NCBI GenBank assembly: GCA_024643655.1
Contig: JAHEMM010000001.1
Span: 62,001-126,000, forward strand
Reading direction: 5' to 3'
DNA: 64,000 bases
Source: Chitinophagaceae bacterium
Lineage (GTDB): Bacteria; Bacteroidota; Bacteroidia; Chitinophagales; Chitinophagaceae
Of this stretch, positions 21,059 to 29,714 are shown piece after piece. The position numbers and the translations under genes are program-made. The stretch's first letter is position 1. Every line of letters starts with the position of its first letter. The notes below the pieces were generated by a model. The model searched no databases, was not told where the DNA came from, and saw only the letters and a program-made list of their open reading frames with translations.

Positions 21059-21760
21059 ATGGCATTACCTTTTTTCTATATCAACGATTATACTGAAGTT
21101 AAAAAAATGATTGTGTTGGATGAAGAAACATCTAAGCATATAGTGCAGGTACTTCGTATGAAAAGAGGTGAAGCAATAAATCTTACTGATGGGAAAGGCA
21201 GTTTACTAACCTGTACAATTGTAGATGATCATAAAAAGCATTGTGTAGTAGATTTAATAAATACAAGTTATAATGCACAAAGGCAGAGGAAAGTATCAAT
21301 TGCTATTTCATTATTGAAGAATGCGAATCGGTTCGAATGGTTTTTGGAGAAAGCAACGGAAATTGGTGTAAATGAAATCATTCCGCTGATTTGTGAAAGA
21401 ACGGAAAAAGAAAAATTTCGTTATGAAAGAATGCAAGGAATATGTATCAGCGCTATGCTCCAATCGCAACAGACATGGTTGCCGGTTTTGCATGAGCCAA
21501 GTTCTCTTAAAAATTTTATGGAAAAAACGAATGCTGAATCTAAACTAATAGCTCATTGTGAAAACGGGGTCAAAACAGTGTTAACTAGTAAACTAATAAA
21601 CCAATCAACTTGCATTTTAATTGGTCCTGAAGGCGATTTTACGCCAAACGAAATTGAACTGGCTTTACAAAATAGTTTTATTCCGGTGTCATTAGGAGAA
21701 ACAAGGTTGAGGACTGAAACTGCGGGTATAGTTGCAGCAACTTTACTTAGCCATATCTGA
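21059..21760 (+). CDS. rsmE: 16S rRNA (uracil(1498)-N(3))-methyltransferase RsmE
   Basis: 'KHIVQVLRMKRGE', 'EWFLEKATEIGVNEIIPLICERTE', 'LIGPEGDFTPNEIELA', 'SLGETRLRTETAGIVA'. Confidence 0.95.
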   Translation: MALPFFYINDYTEVKKMIVLDEETSKHIVQVLRMKRGEAINLTDGKGSLLTCTIVDDHKKHCVVDLINTSYNAQRQRKVSIAISLLKNANRFEWFLEKATEIGVNEIIPLICERTEKEKFRYERMQGICISAMLQSQQTWLPVLHEPSSLKNFMEKTNAESKLIAHCENGVKTVLTSKLINQSTCILIGPEGDFTPNEIELALQNSFIPVSLGETRLRTETAGIVAATLLSHI

Positions 21761-22549
21761 TTCATTTGGCTCATCTATCTTCAACATAGGCTCATTTAAT
21801 TCCACCACTCTTTTCTTTTTCATTCTCTTCCGCATGGTCATATTCAATACTTCAACTACAAAAGAAAAAGCCATTCCGAAATAAATATAATTTTTTAAGT
21901 GCAGCTGATGTGCAGCTTCACTATCCCAACCTTCAATAATTAAACTCAAGCCTATCATTACAAGAAAAGACAAAGCAAGCATTTTCAAGGTAGGATGTTT
22001 ATGAATAAAGGCGGCAATACCAGTACTGAATAAAAACATAACTGTCATAGCAATCACTACTGCTGCAATCATGATTTCGACATACTTAGCTGTTCCGCCG
22101 GCGGTAATGATACTATCGAATGAAAAAACGGCATCAATTAACATGATCTGACCAATGGCATTGCCAAAAGAAATACCTTTTTCATTCTTCGTTTTTTCAT
22201 TGGGATCTTCCCCTTCCAGTTTATCATGTATTTCTTTCACCGATTTATAAATAAGAAACAAACCTCCTAATATCATTACAATACTGGCCAGATCAAAACC
22301 TTTACCTCCAATTTCAAATATAGATTTTCCCTTCTGACTTAACAGCCAGCCCAATCCCAGCAACATCAGACTTCTTGAAAGAATACCGGTTATCATCCAA
22401 AGTCTTCTAGCTCGTTTCTGATCATTAATTTTCTTTAATCGGTTTAAAATTATACTTACAAAGATTACATTGTCAATACCAAGCACTATTTCTAGTATTA
22501 CTAGTACCACAAAACTGATCAAGCTTTCGCTGGTAAAAAGATGTTCCAT
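21743..22549 (-). CDS. TerC family integral membrane protein
   Basis: 'LVILEIVLGIDNVIFVSIIL', 'LIDAVFSFDSIITAGG' paired TerC motifs. Confidence 0.95.
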   Translation of the reverse strand: MEHLFTSESLISFVVLVILEIVLGIDNVIFVSIILNRLKKINDQKRARRLWMITGILSRSLMLLGLGWLLSQKGKSIFEIGGKGFDLASIVMILGGLFLIYKSVKEIHDKLEGEDPNEKTKNEKGISFGNAIGQIMLIDAVFSFDSIITAGGTAKYVEIMIAAVVIAMTVMFLFSTGIAAFIHKHPTLKMLALSFLVMIGLSLIIEGWDSEAAHQLHLKNYIYFGMAFSFVVEVLNMTMRKRMKKKRVVELNEPMLKIDEPNESDMAK

Positions 22550-22554
22550 TTTTA

Positions 22555-23604
22555 TTATACGATTTTACTAATACGTTTTACAATTTTTGGCCCTTCATAA
22601 ATAAAACCAGTCCACACCTGAACTAACGATGCGCCTGCTTTAATCTTTTCTTTTGCATCATCACCTGTAAAAATACCTCCACTTGCAATTACTGGAATGT
22701 TGCCCATCGTCTTATCATAAATATATTTTACAACTTCTGAACTTCTTTCTTTTAGTGGTAAGCCACTTAAACCGCCGGCGCCGATAGCTTCGAGTCTTGA
22801 TTTTTGTGTTACGAGTCCTTCCCGGCTAATGGTTGTATTGCTTGCAACCAGTCCATCTAACTTTATCTCTACTGCAAGATCAATTACATCATCAATCTGT
22901 TCTTCTGTAAGATCAGGTGCAATTTTTAATAATATTGGTTTCTTATTTTCAAATTTTAAATTTTCATGTTGCAGGTGAGTTAATATCTTTCTCAATGAAT
23001 CTTTTTCCTGCAGCTCCCTTAATCCCGGAGTGTTCGGTGAACTCACATTCACTACAAAATAATCAACGTAAGGATGCAGTGCTTTAAAACAAATCTCATA
23101 ATCCTTCCATGCATCTTCATTGGGTGTTATTTTATTCTTCCCAATATTTCCTCCGATAATCATTTTGGAATTTGGAATTTGTTTTTTTGTTTTTTGCAAT
23201 CGTAAAGCGATTGCATCTACACCATCATTGTTAAAACCCATTCTGTTTATTAGAGCTTTGTCTTTTGGCAATCGAAATAATCTTGGCTTATCGTTTCCTG
23301 CCTGAGGCAAAGGTGTTACCGTTCCTATTTCTACAAATCCAAAACCGAGTGCTTCTAATTCATTTAAATACCTTGCATTCTTATCGAAGCCAGCCCCAAG
23401 ACCGACCCGGTTGGGGAATTTTAAATTCCAAATCTCAAAACCTGCCTGACGGCAGTCAGGTTCCAAATTTTCTTTTGGAGTAAATGAGTTTACAATCATT
23501 TTCTTAAAACCAATCTTGCAAAGAAATTTCAGGCTATTCATCGAAAAATAATGTACCCATTCAGGCGAAAAAAGAAATAAGAAACTGCGTAGTAATTTAT
23601 ACAT
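22555..23604 (-). CDS. pyrD: Quinone-dependent dihydroorotate dehydrogenase
   Basis: 'FPNRVGLGAGFDKNARYLNELEALGFGFVEIGTVTPLPQAGNDKPRLFRL', 'VNVSSPNTPGLRELQ', 'GGIFTGDDAKEKIKAGASLVQVWTGFIYEGP'. Confidence 0.97.
   Translation of the reverse strand: MYKLLRSFLFLFSPEWVHYFSMNSLKFLCKIGFKKMIVNSFTPKENLEPDCRQAGFEIWNLKFPNRVGLGAGFDKNARYLNELEALGFGFVEIGTVTPLPQAGNDKPRLFRLPKDKALINRMGFNNDGVDAIALRLQKTKKQIPNSKMIIGGNIGKNKITPNEDAWKDYEICFKALHPYVDYFVVNVSSPNTPGLRELQEKDSLRKILTHLQHENLKFENKKPILLKIAPDLTEEQIDDVIDLAVEIKLDGLVASNTTISREGLVTQKSRLEAIGAGGLSGLPLKERSSEVVKYIYDKTMGNIPVIASGGIFTGDDAKEKIKAGASLVQVWTGFIYEGPKIVKRISKIV
23441..23460. repeat. REP-like imperfect palindrome CCTGCCTGACGGCAGTCAGG embedded in pyrD
   Basis: Hairpin with 7 paired positions and one internal mismatch; encodes 'PDCRQAG' on the minus strand in a spot where PyrD normally has a short linker. 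Confidence 0.55.
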
Positions 23605-23652
23605 ATGGGCAGCGAAGATAATTGAACTTTAGCAGCTGTTTTTGGTACAGAT

Positions 23653-23668
23653 TGTAAGAGTTCTTACA
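23653..23668. promoter_or_regulatory. 16-bp palindromic operator candidate TGTAAGA-GT-TCTTACA between divergent pyrD and thiolase
   Basis: Perfect 7-2-7 inverted repeat in the 186-bp divergent intergenic region. Confidence 0.4.
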
Positions 23669-23790
23669 TTTGATATAGAAAGTTGCATAAACAACTTGTT
23701 TGGAGCGTAGCAAATGTTTCATTGTTCATTTTGAATTCATTACTTCTGCAGACCAAAACAATGAATTATTAACTATTTAATTTTTAGAAC

Positions 23791-24969
23791 ATGCAAGAAG
23801 CATACATAATCGCAGGATTCAGAACCGCAGTAGGAAAGGCAAAAAGAGGTGGATTTCGTTTTTATCGTCCCGATGATTTGGCGGTGGAAGTGATTAAAGG
23901 ATTAATGGCCACTGTTCCAGAATTGGAACCTAACAGAGTAGATGATGTTTTAGTGGGAAATGCTGTTCCAGAAGCTGAACAGGGATTACAATTTGGTCGC
24001 ATTATTTCTGCCAGAGCTTTAGGTTTTGAAGTTCCTGGTGCTACCGTTAATCGGTATTGTGCTTCTGGATTGGAAACCATTGCGATGGCAACTGCTAAGA
24101 TAAGAATGGGTATGGCGGATTGTATTATCGCTGGTGGTACCGAAAGCATGAGCCTGGTTCCAACAGCAGGCTGGAAAACAGTTCCATCTTATACAATTGC
24201 AAAAGATGAACCTGATTATTATTTAAGCATGGGCTTAACCGCCGAAGCTGTTGCGAAAGATTATAAAGTAAGTCGTGAAGATCAGGATGAGTTTTCTTAT
24301 AACTCACATCAAAAAGCAATGACTGCAATTGAAAAAGGTCATTTTAAGCCGGGAATTCTTCCAATTAATGTTGAAGAGATTTATCTGGATGCAAAAGGAA
24401 AAAAGCAAAAAAGAAATTATACGATGGATACGGACGAAGGTCCAAGAGCTGATACTTCAATTACTGCATTGGCGAAATTAAGACCGGCATTTGCTGCAGG
24501 CGGAGTTGTAACTGCTGGTAACTCTTCTCAAACTTCAGATGGTGCGGCATTTGTAATTGTGATGGGAGAGAAGATGATGAATGAGCTAGGTTTAAAGCCA
24601 ATAGGTCGTTTGGTGAACAGTGCAGTAGCAGGTGTTCACCCTCGCATAATGGGTATTGGTCCGGTAGCGGCCATTCCAAAAGTTTTGAAACAGGCTGGAA
24701 TGAATCTGGCTGATATTGATTTAATTGAATTAAATGAAGCTTTTGCCTCTCAGGCTTTGGCTGTTATAAGAGAAGCTGGTCTTGATCCGGCCAAGGTTAA
24801 TATAAATGGCGGTGCCATTGCCCTGGGTCATCCATTGGGTTGTACTGGATGTAAACTTACTATTCAGAATCTGGGTGATATGAAACGATTAAACAAAAAG
24901 TACGGTATGGTGACTGCTTGTGTTGGCGGCGGACAAGGAATTGCCGGTATTATTGAAAACCTTCAATAA
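23791..24969 (+). CDS. Acetyl-CoA C-acyltransferase (thiolase)
   Basis: '[18 protein letters not shown]', '[20 protein letters not shown]', '[16 protein letters not shown]'. Confidence 0.96.
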   Translation: MQEAYIIAGFRTAVGKAKRGGFRFYRPDDLAVEVIKGLMATVPELEPNRVDDVLVGNAVPEAEQGLQFGRIISARALGFEVPGATVNRYCASGLETIAMATAKIRMGMADCIIAGGTESMSLVPTAGWKTVPSYTIAKDEPDYYLSMGLTAEAVAKDYKVSREDQDEFSYNSHQKAMTAIEKGHFKPGILPINVEEIYLDAKGKKQKRNYTMDTDEGPRADTSITALAKLRPAFAAGGVVTAGNSSQTSDGAAFVIVMGEKMMNELGLKPIGRLVNSAVAGVHPRIMGIGPVAAIPKVLKQAGMNLADIDLIELNEAFASQALAVIREAGLDPAKVNINGGAIALGHPLGCTGCKLTIQNLGDMKRLNKKYGMVTACVGGGQGIAGIIENLQ

Positions 24970-25179
24970 TTATTTTTACTTTGTAACCTTATTATTACAA
25001 AATACTGTAACTCTTTTCTATCTTACATAGTCGAATTTTTGAACATGCCATGCAATTTATCCATTGGGATGTTGTAATTATACTATTCAAATCGAGAAAT
25101 GCCTGGTTTTTGTTGTTACAAATTAAACTATTCAGCAATTTTAATATCCAAGCTAATTAGCTGAACCAAAACTATAATT

Positions 25180-26853
25180 ATGGACAGAAAAGATTTTTTA
25201 ACTGGCCTTAAGCGGAAAGCCAAAACAGTTCCAGCAACTGTTAATACACAATCATTTCGTACCAATTCAGGTATCAATATATATACCGGCGCATGGACTG
25301 AACAGGAAATTGTTCATTTGTTGAAACGAACCATGTTTGGTGCAAAAAAGGGTGATGTTGATTATTTCAAAACGAAAACAATGTCACAGACTGTCGATGA
25401 ATTATTAAATCCTACTGCCCCAAATCCAGCCCCCCCAATAAAAGAATACACAACATCAACTCAACCAGGAACTCCAGATGGAAATATAGCACAAGGAACT
25501 ACCTGGGTGAATGATATTAATAATGATGGTACTGTCCAATCACAAAGAAGAGCTTCCTATAAAAAATGGTTAACTGGCAATATGATTAATCAGGATAGAA
25601 GTATCAAAGAAAAAATGCTGATGTTTCTTATCGATAAATTTGGGAATGAAGCAGGTGATATTGGTAATGGGAATTGGGTATACCGCCAACAAGACTTAAT
25701 AAGACAAAATGTATTAGGCAATTATAAAAGTTTGGTTACAAATATTACAAAGGATATCGCTATGCTTCGGTATTTAAATGGCTACCTTAACCAGGCATCG
25801 GCACCAGATGAAAACTATGCAAGAGAATTGATGGAATTGTTTACACTAGGTAAAGGTCCAGGTTCTCAATACACTGAAAATGATGTAAAAGAAGCAGCTA
25901 AAGTTTTAACAGGCTGGCAAGTAAATACAACTACTTACACCACCGTTTTTACATCTTCCAGGCATAGCACTGTTAATAAAACTTTTTCATCATTTTTCAA
26001 TAATACTGTTATTACAGGCCGTACCGGTGCTACCGCAGGCGATCTGGAATTAACTGATTTAATAAATATGATTTTTGCACAACAGGAAGTAGCAAAATAT
26101 ATTGTAAGGAAGTTTTATCGTTGGTTTGTTTATTATGAAATTGATGCAGCAACTGAGACGAATGTAATTACACCACTGGCTGATATTTTTAGATCGAGCA
26201 ATTATGAATTAAAGCCTATGCTTGCTGCACTTTTCAAAAGTGAGCACTTCTTTGATCAGTTGAACAGAGGTTGTATGATCAAAAACCCGGCTGATCATAT
26301 TATTGGGTCACTACGTGAAATGAATACCTCTTTTCCAGTTGCCAGTGATTGGGATACCAGTTATGGTCTATGGAATACGTTTTACTCCTGGATGGTGCTT
26401 ACTGGTCAAAATTTACATGATCCACCTAATGTATCGGGAATGCCTGCTTATTATCAGGAGCCTTCTTTTCATGAACTTTGGATCAATTCGGATTCATTGC
26501 CAAAAAGAAATCAGTTTACAGATTTTATGATTAATTCGGGATATGTAAGAAATGGTTTTCGTGTTCGATTTGATTGTGTAGAGTTTGCTAAAACCTTGTC
26601 AAATCCCGGTAATCCTAATGATCTGATGGAAGAAGCTTTAAGTATCTTATATAGGAACGATTTGTTGCCACAAACAAAAGGACAAATAAAAACACAGATA
26701 TTATTAACAGGTCAGCAATATGATTATTACTGGACAAATGCGTGGGCCGCTTATATTTCTAATCCAACGACAGCAAATTATAATACAGTGAATCTAAGGT
26801 TGAAAACATTGTTCCAGTATTTCTTTAATTTATCAGAATATCAATTGGCTTAA
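25180..26853 (+). CDS. DUF1800 domain-containing protein
   Basis: 'LLKRTMFGAKKGDVDYF', 'NENYARELMELFTLGKG'-type motif, 'VAKYIVRKFYRWFV'. Confidence 0.92.
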   Translation: MDRKDFLTGLKRKAKTVPATVNTQSFRTNSGINIYTGAWTEQEIVHLLKRTMFGAKKGDVDYFKTKTMSQTVDELLNPTAPNPAPPIKEYTTSTQPGTPDGNIAQGTTWVNDINNDGTVQSQRRASYKKWLTGNMINQDRSIKEKMLMFLIDKFGNEAGDIGNGNWVYRQQDLIRQNVLGNYKSLVTNITKDIAMLRYLNGYLNQASAPDENYARELMELFTLGKGPGSQYTENDVKEAAKVLTGWQVNTTTYTTVFTSSRHSTVNKTFSSFFNNTVITGRTGATAGDLELTDLINMIFAQQEVAKYIVRKFYRWFVYYEIDAATETNVITPLADIFRSSNYELKPMLAALFKSEHFFDQLNRGCMIKNPADHIIGSLREMNTSFPVASDWDTSYGLWNTFYSWMVLTGQNLHDPPNVSGMPAYYQEPSFHELWINSDSLPKRNQFTDFMINSGYVRNGFRVRFDCVEFAKTLSNPGNPNDLMEEALSILYRNDLLPQTKGQIKTQILLTGQQYDYYWTNAWAAYISNPTTANYNTVNLRLKTLFQYFFNLSEYQLA

Positions 26854-26873
26854 TAATACATTTTCATCTTTAA

Positions 26874-28487
26874 TTGTCAATAATGAAAAGAAGAGATTTT
26901 TTACTAAACACTATACCTGCAGCTGCCATTTTACCAGAAGTAATTAATGGTTATTCTGTTAAGGCATTTAATATTAATTCGCCATTAGTACAGGCATTGA
27001 TGCGGGGTACTACATTAACCGATCATGTTTTGGTAATCATTCAACTTTCAGGAGGTAATGACGGATTGAATATGGTGATACCAATTGATGCGATGTATTC
27101 AAATTATTTTAATGCCCGGAGTAATGTAGCAATTCCACAAAACAAGGTTTTACCCATAGCCGGAGTAGCTACTACAGGTATTCATACAGTAATGACTGGT
27201 TTGCAATCTCTATTCACTGAAGGTAAAGCAAAAGTGATACAGGCTGTTGGTTATCCGCAACCAAATTTTTCTCATTTCAGAGCCACTGATATTTGGATGA
27301 GTGGCTCCAACAGTAATCAGGAAGTATATAGTGGTTGGGCTGGTCGTTATTTAAATTATGAATATCCGAATTTCCCTTCAGGTTATCCCACTACAGCAAT
27401 GCCTGATCCCTTAGCAATACAAATTGGTTCTTCAACTACCTTAACATCTCAAGGTCCCACTGCTAATATGGGAATGAGTATCACTAACCCTACTACATTT
27501 TACAATTTAATAAGTGGAACTACTGATCCCGCACCTTCAACCCCTGCTGGTAAAGAGTTAACTTATATAAGAACTGTAAATCAACAAACACAACAGTATT
27601 CCACTGTTATTAAAAATGCAGCAAATTTAATTACACAACAAGCACCTTATCCTACTAATAATTCCTTAGGAGATCAACTTAAAATAGTAGCCCGTTTAAT
27701 AAGTGGGGGATTAAAGACCAGAGTATATATGGTAAGCACTGGTGGTTTTGATACACACTCTGTACAGGTGAATTCAGGGGACACTACAACTGGAAATCAT
27801 GCTAATTTATTAAAAAGAGTTTCTGATGCTATCAAAGCGTTTCAGGATGACCTTAAATTTCAGGGGGTTGAAGACCGTGTAGTTGGAATGACATATAGCG
27901 AATTTGGAAGGCGGATAAAATCTAACTCAAGCACAGGTACAGATCATGGTGCAGCAGCACCTATGTTTTTATTTGGCAGTAAAATTGAATCGGGTATGCT
28001 GGGTGTAAACCCGACAATTCCTGCTAATGCATCCGTTAATGATAATATACCCATGCAATACGATTTTAGAAGTATTTATGCTACGTTACTAGAAAAATGG
28101 TTTTGTTTGGATAAAACAATTGTTGATTCTTTATTTCCGCCGAATGTAAATACACAATTGCAGAGTTTGCCATTGTTAAAAGCCGGTGCCTGCAGCGGTA
28201 TTACACCACCCCCTCCTACAGATACAAATTCATTAATAACAAATTATCCCAATCCATTTACTTCTGGTACAACGATTAAATTTAAAACACAAGGTGGAAG
28301 AACATTGATTCAGATAATTGATACCTTAGGAAGGGTAATTAAAGTACCTGTTGATACTGATTATGCCAGCTCAGGAACATATACAATTCCATTTGATGGA
28401 GAAGGATTACCTAGCGGAGTATATTATGCCCGTTTTCAGAATGGAGTTACTCAACAAGTAAGAGCAATGTTGAAAGTGAGAGAATAG
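26874..28487 (+). CDS. DUF1501 domain-containing protein with twin-Arg-like N-terminus and T9SS type A sorting domain
   Basis: 'MKRRDFLLNTIPAAAILP'; 'LVIIQLSGGNDGLNMVIP'; 'GFDTHSVQ'; C-terminal 'ITNYPNPFTSGTTIKFKT...GVYYARFQNGVTQQVRAMLKVRE'. Confidence 0.93.
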   Translation: MSIMKRRDFLLNTIPAAAILPEVINGYSVKAFNINSPLVQALMRGTTLTDHVLVIIQLSGGNDGLNMVIPIDAMYSNYFNARSNVAIPQNKVLPIAGVATTGIHTVMTGLQSLFTEGKAKVIQAVGYPQPNFSHFRATDIWMSGSNSNQEVYSGWAGRYLNYEYPNFPSGYPTTAMPDPLAIQIGSSTTLTSQGPTANMGMSITNPTTFYNLISGTTDPAPSTPAGKELTYIRTVNQQTQQYSTVIKNAANLITQQAPYPTNNSLGDQLKIVARLISGGLKTRVYMVSTGGFDTHSVQVNSGDTTTGNHANLLKRVSDAIKAFQDDLKFQGVEDRVVGMTYSEFGRRIKSNSSTGTDHGAAAPMFLFGSKIESGMLGVNPTIPANASVNDNIPMQYDFRSIYATLLEKWFCLDKTIVDSLFPPNVNTQLQSLPLLKAGACSGITPPPPTDTNSLITNYPNPFTSGTTIKFKTQGGRTLIQIIDTLGRVIKVPVDTDYASSGTYTIPFDGEGLPSGVYYARFQNGVTQQVRAMLKVRE

Positions 28488-28556
28488 AAGAAAAAGTTTA
28501 ATATATAAGGCAGTTTAACTATCGTGGAAGGACGTCTTTATATTAATAGTTTTGTT

Positions 28557-29153
28557 TTAATCAGATATTCGATGTCCCGCATTGATCCAATCAATAATTT
28601 TTTGTTTATCTGGTGGAAATAAAATTGCATTTGGTGCTGCCGGCATTTGCGAAGGAATATTATCTACTGCCCGGGCTTTTATTCTATCCCAACTATTTAT
28701 AACATTAACATCCAAATCAAAATTTTTGCCTCCTTCCATTCCTCCATTATAATGGCAAGGACCACAATAACCAACAATTAACTGTTTTACCAATGCGTAT
28801 TTTGGACCATAATTAAGAATAGTAATTTGGGCAGTATCGGTACAGCCTTTTTGGTTTTTTACAATGAGTTGATAGTTACCAGGAGCAAGGTTGCTAAAAT
28901 TTCTTGACGACTGATATGTCCCATTATTTAATTTATATGAAATGGTATCTCCAATTGGGTAATTGATGGCAATACTGCCATTATTAGAATTGCCTATTGA
29001 TTCGGTTTTAAAATATTCTATAGTATAACTCACTCCTAAACATGGATCGGGAGCAGGAGTATCTTTTTTTGAACAAGAATTGAAAAGTAAAACGAACAAA
29101 ATGACAATTCCGATAAGAAAATCTTTTGTTGAATTGCGATAAAATATTTGCAT
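28557..29153 (-). CDS. Secreted lipoprotein with a c-type cytochrome-like CxxCH motif
   Basis: Lipobox 'LLFNSCSKKD'; 'VGYCGPCHYNGG' followed by 'MPAAPNAILFPPDKQKIIDWINAG'. Confidence 0.7.
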   Translation of the reverse strand: MQIFYRNSTKDFLIGIVILFVLLFNSCSKKDTPAPDPCLGVSYTIEYFKTESIGNSNNGSIAINYPIGDTISYKLNNGTYQSSRNFSNLAPGNYQLIVKNQKGCTDTAQITILNYGPKYALVKQLIVGYCGPCHYNGGMEGGKNFDLDVNVINSWDRIKARAVDNIPSQMPAAPNAILFPPDKQKIIDWINAGHRISD

Positions 29154-29307
29154 AAGCTAATTTAGTAAGATTTGTCGATTAGTTATAGACTAATCATACG
29201 CTATAAAGATTAATAACTAAAGACGAATTATTTAAGGAAAACTACTTTTCATATAATTTGTAAAATGAATCATTGTTGCATTTATTAAAAAGGACTATTT
29301 TTGTGTC

Positions 29308-29631
29308 GTGAATGTAAATGCACCTTTCAATTTCAAAATAATAGCAGCAAAAATATTGTTGTCCTTTTTGATTTTCATACATGTCGAAAAGGCAATTCAT
29401 AACCATGCGAATAGCAGCACTACATCATTTGAAAATGGATATGCTAATTCTTCAAGAGTAAATGCCTGTTCTATTTGTGAATATGTGTTTGCAAAAGATG
29501 CTGGCTTGCCAGAAGCAGTATTACTAAGTATCCCCATAAACGATTTTTTCGATTGGAATAAAACCGTTTTAGCGATCTATTTCGATGATTCAAATAAATC
29601 AATTACAGGACGTGGACCTCCCATCAGTTAA
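29308..29631 (+). CDS. Small secreted/membrane protein with HNH...CSICEY and C-terminal RGPP motif, upstream of TonB receptor
   Basis: 107 aa; N-terminal hydrophobic segment, His/Cys-containing 'VEKAIHNHA...NACSICEYVFAKDA...GRGPPIS'; co-directional with and 83 bp from a TonB receptor. Confidence 0.65.
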   Translation: MNVNAPFNFKIIAAKILLSFLIFIHVEKAIHNHANSSTTSFENGYANSSRVNACSICEYVFAKDAGLPEAVLLSIPINDFFDWNKTVLAIYFDDSNKSITGRGPPIS

Positions 29632-29714
29632 ATTTTACTAATAATTTTTTACAGATTTTTCCTGATTTTGAAGTTGGATGTTCACAAAGGTGACATCAAA
29701 TAATAAATAATTTC

